Origin: Flagellimonas sp. MMG031
GTDB lineage: Bacteria > Bacteroidota > Bacteroidia > Flavobacteriales > Flavobacteriaceae
Assembly (NCBI RefSeq): GCF_040112705.1
Contig: NZ_CP157804.1
Location: 64,501 to 128,500 of the forward strand
Reading direction: 5' to 3'
DNA: 64,000 bases
Below are positions 45,258 to 56,121 of this stretch, piece after piece; positions within the stretch are counted from its first letter, which is position 1, and each line of letters opens with the position of its first letter. The notes below the pieces were generated by a model. It searched no databases and had not been told where the DNA came from. It was given only the letters and a program-made list of their open reading frames with translations. The position numbers and the translations under genes were made by a program.

Positions 45258-48200
45258 ATGACCAACCGTTATTTGACCATAGTACTTGCATTACTATGTT
45301 TTAACCTCTCAAACGCACAACGAAAAAAGAACAAAACCAACGCCCCACAGTTTAAAGAAACCCTCTACGACGGAATGGAATGGAGGATGGTGGGACCGCA
45401 CCGAGGTGGACGTGCAGGTACCGTAACCGGGGTTATCAACGACCCCAATCTGTATTACATGGGTACCGCTGGAGGCGGTGTTTGGAAAACCACCGATGCT
45501 GGTAATTCGTGGGAATGTATTTCCGACGGGTATTTTGGCGGTTCCATTGGAGCCATAGCCGTTTCCGAATCGGACCCTAACATTATATATGTAGGCGAGG
45601 GCGAGCAGACCCTTCGTGGAAACGTTTCATCCGGAAAGGGCCTTTGGAAAAGTATGGATGCTGGTGAGACCTGGGAATTTATCGGTTTGAAAGACTCCGA
45701 ACACATCGCCCGAATCCGTATCCATCCCACAAATCCTGACCTAGTTTACGTGGCGGCCATAGGAAACCTTTGGAAACCCAACGAGACCCGAGGTGTTTTC
45801 CGTTCTACCGATGGAGGCAAGAATTGGGAAAAAATACTCTACATCAGTGATAAAGCAGGTGCAGGCGACCTCATTATGGACCCCAACAACAGCAGAATCC
45901 TGTATGCGGCAACTTGGGAGATGAAACGTAACGGATACCGAATGGACAGTGGCGGTCCGGATAGCAGGATGTTTAAAAGCACCGACGGAGGTGATACTTG
46001 GACTGATATTTCCGAACATTCGGGATTGCCCGGTTTTCCTTGGGGAATTGTTGGGATTGCCGTTTCGCCTTTGGATTCGGATAGGGTTTTTGCCATTATT
46101 GAAGCTGAGGACGGCGGGGTTTTTCGTTCCGATGATGCTGGGGTCACTTGGAAAAAAGTAAACGAAAACCGAGGCCTCAGGCAGCGCGCTTGGTACTACA
46201 GTCGTATTTATGCCGACACCCAAAACGTGGATAAGGTTTGGGTAATGAACGTGAGCTATGGCGTATCCACCGATGGCGGTAATACCTTCACCCTTAAAAA
46301 TGCTCCCCATGGGGACCACCATGATCTTTGGATCGATCCCAACAACAACCAAAGGATGATCATTGCCGATGATGGCGGTGCCCAAATCTCCAACGACGGC
46401 GGAAATAACTGGACCACCTATTTCAACCAGCCCACCATGCAGTTTTATCGGGTGACCACGGACAGCATTTTTCCTTATCGCATTTATGGGGCGCAGCAAG
46501 ACAATACCGCTTTGCGTATCTTCCACCGTTCTTCGGGTTCGGCAATTACCGAGGCCGACTGGGAACCCACCGCAGGTGGTGAGAGTGCCCATTTGGCACC
46601 GGACCCAAAAAACAATCAATTGGTGTACGGCGGCACCTACAAAGGGTATATGAACCGTTTGGACCATACCACCGGACAGACCATATCTACCAATATTTGG
46701 CCCGACAATCCCGCAGGTTCTGGCGCGGAAGTCATGAAATACCGCTTTAATTGGAACTATCCCCTAACATTTAGCCGTCATGACCCAAACGTCCTATACG
46801 CAGGTTCCAATTATTTGCACGCCACTACGGACGGCGGACAATCATGGAAAACCATTTCCCCAGAATTGGCAAGGGGCATTCCGGAAACCATCATGTCCTC
46901 GGGAGGACCCATCACCCAAGACAATACGGGGGCTGAGTTTTATTCCAACGTTTTTGTAATTACAGAATCCGTATTGGAGAAAGGAGTGATTTGGACCGGA
47001 AGTGACGATGGCTTGATCCACGTGACCCGCGATAATGGTACAACTTGGGAAAATGTGACCCCTCCGGAGTCCATGTCGCCCAAATTGAATATGATCAACT
47101 GCATCGACGCAAGCCCGTTTGACCCGGGTACCGTTTATGTGGCAGCCACTTCTTATAAATTTGGCGATTACACCCCTTACCTCTACAAAACGGATGATTA
47201 CGGAAAAACTTGGACCTTGATCACCAATGGCATCAAGGACAACTATTACTCCCGGGCCATCCGTTCCGACAAGGTTCGCGAAGGCTTGTTGTACGCAGGG
47301 ACCGAATGGGGCATGTATATTTCGTTTGATGATGGAAAAAATTGGACACCTTTCCAACTGAATTTGCCCATCACCTCCATTCGAGATCTCCATGTAAGGG
47401 ACAATGATTTGATTGCCGCCACCCACGGAAGGAGTTTTTGGATGATTGATGACCTCACACCACTCCATCAACTGTCTGATGCGGTGGCCAACAGCGATTT
47501 TTATCTGTACAAACCCGATATGGCCTACCGAATGCACCAAGACAGAGCTTGGGGCGAACCCGACACCAAATTGGTGGGCGAAAACCATCCGGATGGGGCC
47601 ATCATCAATTATTACCTAAAGAGCCTAAAAGAAACCGATACGGTGACCATAGAAATCTTGGAAATGGATGGCAGTGTGATCCAACGTTTTTCCAACCATG
47701 CGAAACCTGATAGATTGGACCCCACCTCAACGCAAAAACTGGAGGTATCCGAGGGTGGCAACAGATTTATTTGGAACATGAGATATCCCGGCTACCAAGA
47801 GTTCAAGGGGATGGTGTTTTATTCCTCGCCCAATATAGGGCCGAAGGCCGTTCCCGGCAACTACAAGGCCAGGCTCACCGTAAATGGGAATTCCATGGAG
47901 CAGACCTTCAATATTGTCAAAGACCCAAGAATAGCCTTGAGCCAAAACGATTTCCAAGAACAGTTTGATTTTGTCATGCAGGTTCGAGACCAGGTAAGTA
48001 GAGCCAACAAGGCCATCATCAATATTAGGAACATCAAAAAGGATTTGGAGTATCTCAAAGAAAAGACCAAGGACAATCCTGAGATTCAGAATATGGCCAA
48101 GGATTTTGAAACGGCCCTTTCGGTTATCGAAAACAACATCCACATGACCAAGAACCAAAGTAGGCAAGATCCATTGAACTATGGTATCCGAATCAACAAC

Positions 48201-48395
48201 AGATTGGCCTTTTTAATGGTCGATTCCCAGAGAGGGGACCAACGGCCCACCAAACAGGCCCAAGAATTCTTTGTGGAGGTGACCAAAGAGTTGGACAAGG
48301 AAATCAATGACCTGAATGCCCTGGTGCAAAAACAAGCTACTCTGATCAATCAAAAAGTAGATGAAAATCAAATTAAGATGATTTCCACTCAATAG
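45258..48395 (+). CDS. Secreted VPS10/sortilin-like Asp-box propeller protein
   Basis: The protein has 1,045 residues with a signal peptide (YLTIVLALLCFNLSNAQ). About eleven Asp-box repeats of the type S.D.G.TW (STDGGKNWEKI, STDGGDTWTDI, SDDAGVTWKKV, TTDGGQSWKTI and others) span residues 70-700 and build one or two propellers. A C-terminal segment of beta structure and a long helical tail follow. Related proteins in Bacteroidota are annotated as sialidase/glycosyl-hydrolase-like, though no catalytic set is evident. It stands alone between two intergenic gaps. Confidence 0.88.
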   Translation: MTNRYLTIVLALLCFNLSNAQRKKNKTNAPQFKETLYDGMEWRMVGPHRGGRAGTVTGVINDPNLYYMGTAGGGVWKTTDAGNSWECISDGYFGGSIGAIAVSESDPNIIYVGEGEQTLRGNVSSGKGLWKSMDAGETWEFIGLKDSEHIARIRIHPTNPDLVYVAAIGNLWKPNETRGVFRSTDGGKNWEKILYISDKAGAGDLIMDPNNSRILYAATWEMKRNGYRMDSGGPDSRMFKSTDGGDTWTDISEHSGLPGFPWGIVGIAVSPLDSDRVFAIIEAEDGGVFRSDDAGVTWKKVNENRGLRQRAWYYSRIYADTQNVDKVWVMNVSYGVSTDGGNTFTLKNAPHGDHHDLWIDPNNNQRMIIADDGGAQISNDGGNNWTTYFNQPTMQFYRVTTDSIFPYRIYGAQQDNTALRIFHRSSGSAITEADWEPTAGGESAHLAPDPKNNQLVYGGTYKGYMNRLDHTTGQTISTNIWPDNPAGSGAEVMKYRFNWNYPLTFSRHDPNVLYAGSNYLHATTDGGQSWKTISPELARGIPETIMSSGGPITQDNTGAEFYSNVFVITESVLEKGVIWTGSDDGLIHVTRDNGTTWENVTPPESMSPKLNMINCIDASPFDPGTVYVAATSYKFGDYTPYLYKTDDYGKTWTLITNGIKDNYYSRAIRSDKVREGLLYAGTEWGMYISFDDGKNWTPFQLNLPITSIRDLHVRDNDLIAATHGRSFWMIDDLTPLHQLSDAVANSDFYLYKPDMAYRMHQDRAWGEPDTKLVGENHPDGAIINYYLKSLKETDTVTIEILEMDGSVIQRFSNHAKPDRLDPTSTQKLEVSEGGNRFIWNMRYPGYQEFKGMVFYSSPNIGPKAVPGNYKARLTVNGNSMEQTFNIVKDPRIALSQNDFQEQFDFVMQVRDQVSRANKAIINIRNIKKDLEYLKEKTKDNPEIQNMAKDFETALSVIENNIHMTKNQSRQDPLNYGIRINNRLAFLMVDSQRGDQRPTKQAQEFFVEVTKELDKEINDLNALVQKQATLINQKVDENQIKMISTQ

Positions 48396-48414
48396 AAATG
48401 CTGGATAGCCTAAA

Positions 48415-48447
48415 GAAAGCGCCCTCAATACAAGGGCGCTTTCTTTT
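48415..48447. terminator. Bidirectional terminator after the Asp-box gene
   Basis: GAAAGCGCCCT / AGGGCGCTTTC with a seven-base loop is a perfect 11-bp stem followed by TTTT. It serves the two convergent genes. Confidence 0.85.
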
Positions 48448-48458
48448 ATTAAATATCA

Positions 48459-49187
48459 CTACACATCCATGGAAATGCCCACTGCATCCTTATAGATAAA
48501 ATAAATGGGGATTTTGCTGAACATAGCTGTAAAGAGCACCCCAACGAAACATAAAATGACTCCGAGCTGGGAAACTAGTCCTGCCACTATTACCAACAAG
48601 AATATCATGAGCCAATTTTTATTGCCAAGAGCAAATGAAGCCTTCACGACCTCCATGGCAGTAAGCTCCTTGTCGAAAGCAAAAAAGGCAGGGAAAAGGG
48701 ACATGGGAACCACTAAATAAATAATGCCCAAACCACAGGCAAGGACACCTAGAAAGGATAAACCGAGCATGACCAAGGATACCATAAATGCCTTTTTCAA
48801 ATTCTCCTTTTTGAAATAGAAAAAATAATCGTCCTTACCAATTTCCCTGAGGTCGTACTTGCGACACATACGCAAAAAAGCCGCATTCAAACACAGTGAA
48901 ATGGTCATTACGGCCAACATGAAAACGGGCATAAAAACAATCATAAAAAGGGAAAATACTGGAGGCATTTGGTTATGTCGAAGGGTTTCGGGATCGGTAA
49001 TTCCAAAGGCAATCATTGGGGCATAAATGACCAAATAAAAAGGAAGAATGCTCACAAAGGTCAACACTAAGGTAACGAACCCTTGCAACCAAACTTTCTG
49101 GAACAGTGTAACGGAATTATTAAAAACAGCACCAAAATCCACCGGTGGACTTTGCTTGATTCTTTCGGAAAGATTGGTGAAATTCAT
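48459..49187 (-). CDS. Hypothetical multi-pass membrane protein
   Basis: The protein has 242 residues with about six hydrophobic segments. The N-terminus (TNLSERIKQSPPVDFGAVFNN) is followed by VTLVLTFVSILPFYLVIYAP, and near the middle there is a polar loop (RKYDLREIGKDDYFFYFKK). It fits a loosely defined Bacteroidota membrane family sometimes mislabelled as a carotenoid cleavage enzyme; function unknown. It is divergent from miaB. Confidence 0.8.
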   Translation of the reverse strand: MNFTNLSERIKQSPPVDFGAVFNNSVTLFQKVWLQGFVTLVLTFVSILPFYLVIYAPMIAFGITDPETLRHNQMPPVFSLFMIVFMPVFMLAVMTISLCLNAAFLRMCRKYDLREIGKDDYFFYFKKENLKKAFMVSLVMLGLSFLGVLACGLGIIYLVVPMSLFPAFFAFDKELTAMEVVKASFALGNKNWLMIFLLVIVAGLVSQLGVILCFVGVLFTAMFSKIPIYFIYKDAVGISMDV

Positions 49188-49291
49188 TGTAGTATTGGTT
49201 ATGATTTACGCCTGAAGGTAAGACTAACAGCGGATTCTACAATATAATCTTAAAAATTACTGCCAAATTGTCACTAAACTGTAATAACCAT

Positions 49292-49299
49292 TATCTTTG
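49292..49299 (+). promoter_or_regulatory. -7 promoter element of miaB
   Basis: TATCTTTG matches TAnnTTTG, with TTG at 49268-49270 as a -33 element 21 bp away. The TTG of an earlier possible start lies inside it, so the ATG at 49318 is the true start. Confidence 0.65.
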
Positions 49300-49317
49300 C
49301 ACCCCATTGCACTATTT

Positions 49318-50781
49318 ATGATTGAGGAAAATAACGTGGAAAAAATAATAGACGAAAGCCAACAAGGAACTGCCCTATCGCTGGATAGCAATCAAAGTAA
49401 CGGCCGAAAGCTCTACATAGAAAGCTACGGCTGCCAAATGAACTTTTCCGATAGCGAAATCGTGGCGTCCATTTTGGCCAAGGAAGGTTTCAATACCACC
49501 CAAAACTTGGACGATGCCGATTTGGTTTTGGTAAATACCTGTTCCATTCGAGAAAAAGCAGAACAAACCGTACGCAAACGTCTGGAGAAGTTCAACGCAG
49601 TAAAACGCACCAAACCCCATATGAAAGTCGGGGTCTTGGGTTGTATGGCCGAGCGTTTGAAGAGCAAGTTTTTGGAAGAGGAAAAAATTGTGGACATGGT
49701 CGTGGGGCCCGATGCCTATAAAGACTTACCCAACCTGATCCAAGAAATCGACGAAGGTAGAAATGCGGTAAACGTCATCCTTTCCAAAGACGAAACCTAT
49801 GGCGATGTGGCTCCGGTTCGACTGAACACCAATGGGGTATCCGCCTTTGTGTCCATCACCCGTGGATGCGACAATATGTGTACCTTTTGCGTTGTTCCCT
49901 TTACGCGAGGTAGGGAGCGTAGCCGAGATCCACAATCCATTTTGGAGGAGGTGAACGATCTTTGGGAAAAAGGATTCAAGGAAATTACCCTTTTGGGGCA
50001 AAATGTGGACAGTTACCTTTGGTATGGGGGCGGGTTGAAAAAGGATTTTGACAAAGCTTCCGAAATACAAAAGGCCACTTCGGTGAACTTTGCAGGGCTT
50101 TTGGAGCTTGTAGCCCAGGCACAACCCAAAATGCGTATTCGCTTTTCCACCTCCAATCCTCAAGACATGACCTTGGACGTCATCGAGGCCATGGCGAAAT
50201 ACGAAAATATCTGTAAGTACATCCATCTTCCCGTGCAAAGTGGAAGCAATCGCATCCTAAAGGCGATGAACCGTTTGCACACCCGTGAAGAGTATTTTGA
50301 ATTAATCGATAACATCAAAAGAATCATTCCGGATTGTGCCATCAGTCAGGATATGATTACCGGCTTCCCCACCGAAACAGAGGAGGACCATCAAGACACG
50401 TTGAGTTTGATGGAGTACGTGAAATATGATTTTGGATTTATGTTTGCCTATTCCGAGCGTCCGGGAACCCTTGCCGAACGGAAAATGGAGGATGATGTAC
50501 CTGAAGTCACAAAGAAAAGAAGGTTGACGGAAATCATCGAACTGCAGCAAAAGCACAGCCATTATCGCACCCAGCAGCATGTTGGAAAAATAGAGGAAAT
50601 CCTGATCGAGGGAACCTCCAAAAAATCGGATGCCCACTGGATGGGACGTAACTCCCAAAATACGGTTGCAGTTTTTCCAAAGGAACATTATAAGGTTGGG
50701 GACTTTGTGAACGTCAAAATCAACGATTGCACCTCTGCCACCCTTATCGGTGAAGCGGTGGGATATTCAAAAAACAATTGA
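49318..50781 (+). CDS. miaB: tRNA-2-methylthio-N6-isopentenyladenosine synthase MiaB
   Basis: This radical-SAM enzyme adds the 2-methylthio group at A37 of tRNAs. The protein has 487 residues from ATG 49318. It shows the N-terminal MTTase domain ([19 protein letters not shown]), the radical-SAM cluster [18 protein letters not shown] and a C-terminal TRAM domain. It leads a plus-strand run with the sigma-54 activator, lptE, the TPR gene and secG. Confidence 0.97.
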   Translation: MIEENNVEKIIDESQQGTALSLDSNQSNGRKLYIESYGCQMNFSDSEIVASILAKEGFNTTQNLDDADLVLVNTCSIREKAEQTVRKRLEKFNAVKRTKPHMKVGVLGCMAERLKSKFLEEEKIVDMVVGPDAYKDLPNLIQEIDEGRNAVNVILSKDETYGDVAPVRLNTNGVSAFVSITRGCDNMCTFCVVPFTRGRERSRDPQSILEEVNDLWEKGFKEITLLGQNVDSYLWYGGGLKKDFDKASEIQKATSVNFAGLLELVAQAQPKMRIRFSTSNPQDMTLDVIEAMAKYENICKYIHLPVQSGSNRILKAMNRLHTREEYFELIDNIKRIIPDCAISQDMITGFPTETEEDHQDTLSLMEYVKYDFGFMFAYSERPGTLAERKMEDDVPEVTKKRRLTEIIELQQKHSHYRTQQHVGKIEEILIEGTSKKSDAHWMGRNSQNTVAVFPKEHYKVGDFVNVKINDCTSATLIGEAVGYSKNN

Positions 50782-50891
50782 TAACCATTTGCATTGTGCC
50801 CGGATGCCCAACTCTTGCCATACGGGCGGGTATGTGGCCGAATCATAATGCTGAACTAAAAAAGATTCCTGCCAGGTAGGAACAAAAATAT

Positions 50892-52172
50892 ATGGAAAGT
50901 GTACAATCCATAAAACAACGGTTCGAGCTCATCGGTAACGATGTGAAGCTCAATCGCGCCATTGAAAAGGCCATACAGGTTGCCCCTACCGACATCTCGG
51001 TATTGGTAACGGGTGAAAGTGGTGTGGGAAAGGAATCCATTCCCAAGATCATCCACTCCTTAAGCCACCGCAAACATGCCAAGTATATTGCGGTAAACTG
51101 TGGCGCCATTCCCGAGGGAACCATTGACAGTGAACTCTTTGGGCACGAAAAAGGTGCGTTTACCGGGGCCACGCAGACCCGCAGCGGTTATTTTGAAGTG
51201 GCCGATGGGGGAACCATCTTTTTGGACGAGGTGGGAGAATTGCCACTGACCACCCAAGTGCGATTGTTACGGGTATTGGAAAATGGCGAATTTTTGAAAG
51301 TGGGTTCCTCCCAGGTTCAAAAAACCAATGTGCGCATTGTGGCCGCCACCAACATCAATATGTTCGAGGCAATTGAAAAAGAAAAGTTCCGGGAAGATTT
51401 GTATTATCGATTGAGCACAGTGGAAATCAATCTACCGCCGCTACGTGATCGTCGTGATGATATCCATTTGCTGTTCCGAAAATTCGCCTCCGATTTTGGT
51501 CAAAAGTATAAAATGCCCACCATCCGATTGGAAGATGATGCCGTGGAACTATTACTTAAATATCGCTGGCCCGGTAACATTCGTCAGCTGAGGAACATTG
51601 CCGAGCAAATCTCTGTACTAGAAGAAAACCGTAACATTACAGCAGCCACACTGAACAGTTATCTGCCCAATTCCAGCGGTTCCAATTTACCGGCAGTCAT
51701 TGGCCATGCCAAAAAAGAAAGTGATTTCAGCAACGAGCGCGAGATTTTGTACAAGGTGCTTTTTGATATGAAAAGTGACCTTAACGACCTTAAAAAGCTG
51801 ACCCTGGAACTTTTGAAGGACAACGATTCCAACAAGGTGCAACGGGAAAACGAAGGTTTGATCAGAAAAATTTACGGCAACCAAGAAGAGGAAGACATTG
51901 ATCATGAAGAAAGTACGGCTGCCGAACTGCTACACCTTCCCGAGCCTGTTGTGGAGGCGGCACCCACCCACTCCACGCAGCAGCCACCGGAGGACAGATA
52001 CCATTTTGCCGAAGAAATTGAAGAAGAAGAAACCCTATCTTTACAGGAAAAGGAAATCGAATTGATCAAAAAATCGTTGGAGCGCAACAAAGGAAAACGA
52101 AAGGCTGCTGCCGCCGAACTGGGCATCTCGGAAAGAACGCTCTATCGAAAAATAAAACAGTACGACCTTTAA
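50892..52172 (+). CDS. Sigma-54 dependent transcriptional activator without receiver domain
   Basis: The protein has 426 residues. It starts almost directly with the AAA+ domain: Walker A GESGVGKE, the sigma-54 contact loop GAFTGA, Walker B FLDEVGE and sensor RRDDIHLLFRKF. A linker with an acidic stretch is followed by a Fis-type HTH (GKRKAAAAELGISERTLYRKI). No N-terminal sensor or receiver is present, so control must come from elsewhere. In this group the gene usually lies between miaB and lptE. Confidence 0.95.
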   Translation: MESVQSIKQRFELIGNDVKLNRAIEKAIQVAPTDISVLVTGESGVGKESIPKIIHSLSHRKHAKYIAVNCGAIPEGTIDSELFGHEKGAFTGATQTRSGYFEVADGGTIFLDEVGELPLTTQVRLLRVLENGEFLKVGSSQVQKTNVRIVAATNINMFEAIEKEKFREDLYYRLSTVEINLPPLRDRRDDIHLLFRKFASDFGQKYKMPTIRLEDDAVELLLKYRWPGNIRQLRNIAEQISVLEENRNITAATLNSYLPNSSGSNLPAVIGHAKKESDFSNEREILYKVLFDMKSDLNDLKKLTLELLKDNDSNKVQRENEGLIRKIYGNQEEEDIDHEESTAAELLHLPEPVVEAAPTHSTQQPPEDRYHFAEEIEEEETLSLQEKEIELIKKSLERNKGKRKAAAAELGISERTLYRKIKQYDL

Positions 52173-52191
52173 TTTGAAGTCAAGATTACAA

Positions 52192-52719
52192 ATGAATACA
52201 ATCAAAAAAAATATACTAAAATCGGTACTGTTCGGATTGGCTTTCTTCCTGCAGAGCTGTGGGGCTTACAATTTTTCCGGGGCTGATATCGGGACTGCAC
52301 AAAGCTTTCAGGTGAACTTTTTTCAAAATTACGCCGATCAGACCCCAGGATCCATTATTGTACCCGGACTGGACCGCGATTTTACCCTGGCGCTTCAGGA
52401 TTTGATCAACGACCTTACCAGTTTGTCACTTACCGGAAGCAATGGCGACCTGTTGTATGAAGGCGAAATTGTGGAATACAAAGTGGTTCCCATGACGGCC
52501 ACAGCCGACCAGCGGACTGCACAGAACCGCCTCACCATGAGCGTGAATGTTCGGTTTTTTAATACGACCAAGGAAGATGCGGATTTTGAAAAGCGGTTTT
52601 CTTTCTTTTATGATTTTGATGCCGCCGCCCCACTACCTTCCGTGCAGGCAGCCGCACACGAAGAAATTTTTGAACGACTTACCCAGGATATTTTCAATGC
52701 ATCCTTGGGCAATTGGTAA
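52192..52719 (+). CDS. lptE: LPS-assembly lipoprotein LptE
   Basis: The protein has 175 residues from ATG 52192, with a lipoprotein signal (LFGLAFFLQSCGAYNFSGAD) that places the mature Cys at the start. The short form and the sequence GAYNFSGADIG are typical of Bacteroidota LptE, which holds the LptD barrel. An earlier TTG (52174) would add six residues before the signal and is less likely. Confidence 0.9.
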   Translation: MNTIKKNILKSVLFGLAFFLQSCGAYNFSGADIGTAQSFQVNFFQNYADQTPGSIIVPGLDRDFTLALQDLINDLTSLSLTGSNGDLLYEGEIVEYKVVPMTATADQRTAQNRLTMSVNVRFFNTTKEDADFEKRFSFFYDFDAAAPLPSVQAAAHEEIFERLTQDIFNASLGNW

Positions 52720-52725
52720 TTAGTT

Positions 52726-53604
52726 ATGAACGTTGCAGATTTTATACATATCCTTCAGAATGCGAACACCATACTCTCTCCAAGTCAGACGAGGGAACTG
52801 GAGGATATTATTGAGGAATACCCTTATTTTCAGGCCGCGCGTGCACTGCATTTAAAGGGACTCAAAAATCTGGACAGTTACAAATATAACAACGCCTTAA
52901 AGGTCACTGCCGCACACACTGCGGACAGGGATGTACTTTTTGATTACATCACCTCCAAGGAATTCATACAGAACAATATTGCCGATACCATTGCTGGTAG
53001 AGGCGCCAAACTGGAAGACCAAGAGGCCGTTTCGGAGGAGATTCAGCCCAATCCCAATGCCGCGAGTATGCTTACCGAAGCCGAAGAAGCAGCTTTGCCA
53101 CAAAACTTGGGTGATGCCGAACAAATCCTGAATCCCGAGCTGTTTGAGTCTAGAAAGCCAGTGGCTGTTCCAGAAAAAGAAGGTAAAGAAACCGACCTGC
53201 AGCTGGGCAAGCCTCTGCCCTTCACCAAAAAGGAAAAACACTCCTTTACCGAATGGCTTCAATTGACTTCAAAGGGCGAAGAGCCCGAAAATAGCGAGGA
53301 AGACGTGATGGAAGAATTGGAGCGCAAAAAGAAATTTGAGCTCCTGGATAAGTTCATTGCCAACAATCCTAAGATAGTTCCAAAGGAAAACAACCCCAAA
53401 GTCAATATTAAGGAGTCCACAAAAATCAACCAAAACGAGTTGATGACAGAGACCTTGGCCAAGGTATACTTAGAGCAAAATAAGTATAAAAAAGCCATTC
53501 AAGCGTTCAAAATATTGAGTTTGAAATATCCAGAAAAAAGTGGTTTCTTTGCAGATCAAATTCAGGCGGTGAAGAAGCTGCAGCAAGAAAAAGATAAGAA
53601 ATGA
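52726..53604 (+). CDS. Tetratricopeptide-repeat protein, unknown function
   Basis: The protein has 292 residues, mostly helical. It opens FIHILQNANTILSPSQTREL, has a charged low-complexity middle and ends with a TPR-like pair (ETLAKVYLEQNKYKKAIQAFK, then ILSLKYPEK). It overlaps secG by 4 bp (ATGA), suggesting coupled translation. Conserved position between lptE and secG suggests an envelope or secretion role. Confidence 0.85.
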   Translation: MNVADFIHILQNANTILSPSQTRELEDIIEEYPYFQAARALHLKGLKNLDSYKYNNALKVTAAHTADRDVLFDYITSKEFIQNNIADTIAGRGAKLEDQEAVSEEIQPNPNAASMLTEAEEAALPQNLGDAEQILNPELFESRKPVAVPEKEGKETDLQLGKPLPFTKKEKHSFTEWLQLTSKGEEPENSEEDVMEELERKKKFELLDKFIANNPKIVPKENNPKVNIKESTKINQNELMTETLAKVYLEQNKYKKAIQAFKILSLKYPEKSGFFADQIQAVKKLQQEKDKK

Positions 53605-53963
53605 GCACGTTTACAATTTTTTTGGTATTGATTATTATCGTGTGCCTTTTGTTGGTCTTGGTCATTATGGTCCAGAACCCTAAAGGAGGTGGTTTGTCCT
53701 CATCTTTTGGAGGAGGCGGCAACCAAGTTGTTGGTGGTGTTAAAAAGACAGGGGACTTTTTGGACAAGAGTACTTGGACTTTGGCCACCTTATTGATTGT
53801 TTTGATACTGCTTTCCAATGTATCCCTAAAAGGAAACTACAGCCAAGCAGACTCCAAACTACTTCAAGGCGACGATACCGAAATACCAGAAACGGTTCCA
53901 GAGGAAGTTCCTGAACAACTTCCACCGGCCAACACGACTAGTCCAGTGGACACCATTGGATAG
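53601..53963 (+). CDS. secG: Preprotein translocase subunit SecG
   Basis: The protein has 120 residues with two membrane helices (TIFLVLIIIVCLLLVLVIMV and STWTLATLLIVLILLSN). Between them lies the SecG loop PKGGGLSSSFGGGGNQVVGG. The C-terminal tail is acidic and Pro/Thr-rich, longer than in E. coli. It is the accessory subunit of SecYEG. Confidence 0.95.
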   Translation: MSTFTIFLVLIIIVCLLLVLVIMVQNPKGGGLSSSFGGGGNQVVGGVKKTGDFLDKSTWTLATLLIVLILLSNVSLKGNYSQADSKLLQGDDTEIPETVPEEVPEQLPPANTTSPVDTIG

Positions 53964-53983
53964 TTTCCAGTGACAAAGCATAG

Positions 53984-54025
53984 AAAAATGCCAGCTTGAA
54001 ATGACAAGCTGGCATTTTTGTTTTC
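53984..54025 (+). terminator. Terminator after secG
   Basis: AAAAATGCCAGCTTG / CAAGCTGGCATTTTT is a perfect 15-bp stem with a six-base loop and T-rich tail, separating the secG transcript from groESL. Confidence 0.88.
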
Positions 54026-54110
54026 CAGAATGTCAGTTTTCGGGCATTGGCACAATTTCTGTCATTTTGATTCAAGAAATTTTAAAACAAACATCTAAAT
54101 CATTTAAAAT

Positions 54111-54389
54111 ATGGCTAAAGTAAATATCAAACCATTGGCAGATAGGGTTTTGATCGAGCCTCTACAGGCCGAGACCAAAACTGCCTCCGGTATCATTATC
54201 CCGGACAACGCTAAAGAGAAACCTCAAAAAGGAACCGTTGTGGCCGTTGGACCTGGAACCAAGGACGAAAAAGTGACCGTTAAGGTAGGTGATACCGTTC
54301 TATATGGAAAATATGCCGGTACCGAACTGAAGTTCGATGGAACCGACTATTTGATGATGCGCGAAAGCGATATTTTGGCAATTGTATAA
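54111..54389 (+). CDS. groES: Co-chaperonin GroES
   Basis: The protein has 92 residues and forms the cap of the GroEL cage. The signature [13 protein letters not shown] and mobile loop [15 protein letters not shown] are present, as is the GTVVAVGPG strand. It lies 22 bp before groEL. No CIRCE element (HrcA site) was found upstream. Confidence 0.97.
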   Translation: MAKVNIKPLADRVLIEPLQAETKTASGIIIPDNAKEKPQKGTVVAVGPGTKDEKVTVKVGDTVLYGKYAGTELKFDGTDYLMMRESDILAIV

Positions 54390-54405
54390 CTAAAAAATCA
54401 ACTAG

Positions 54406-56043
<1,638 letters not shown>

Positions 56044-56069
56044 AAGCATCACTCGCGAATAAAAACAGG

Positions 56070-56102
56070 AACGCCCCGATTTGCATCGGGGCGTTTTCTT
56101 TT
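56070..56102. terminator. Terminator after groEL
   Basis: AACGCCCCGAT / ATCGGGGCGTT is a perfect 11-bp stem with loop TTGC, followed by TTCTTTT. It also stands at the 3' end of the convergent copper operon. Confidence 0.88.
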
Positions 56103-56121
56103 GTCTTTAGTTACCCGTGCA

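Noticed and set aside
45741..46667. 308-residue antisense ORF in the Asp-box gene
   Set aside because: It is a shadow frame without any family likeness, opposite a clear 1,045-residue gene.
54026..54110. CIRCE (HrcA) operator upstream of groES
   Set aside because: No TTAGCACTC/GAGTGCTAA inverted repeat is present; groESL here must be controlled differently.
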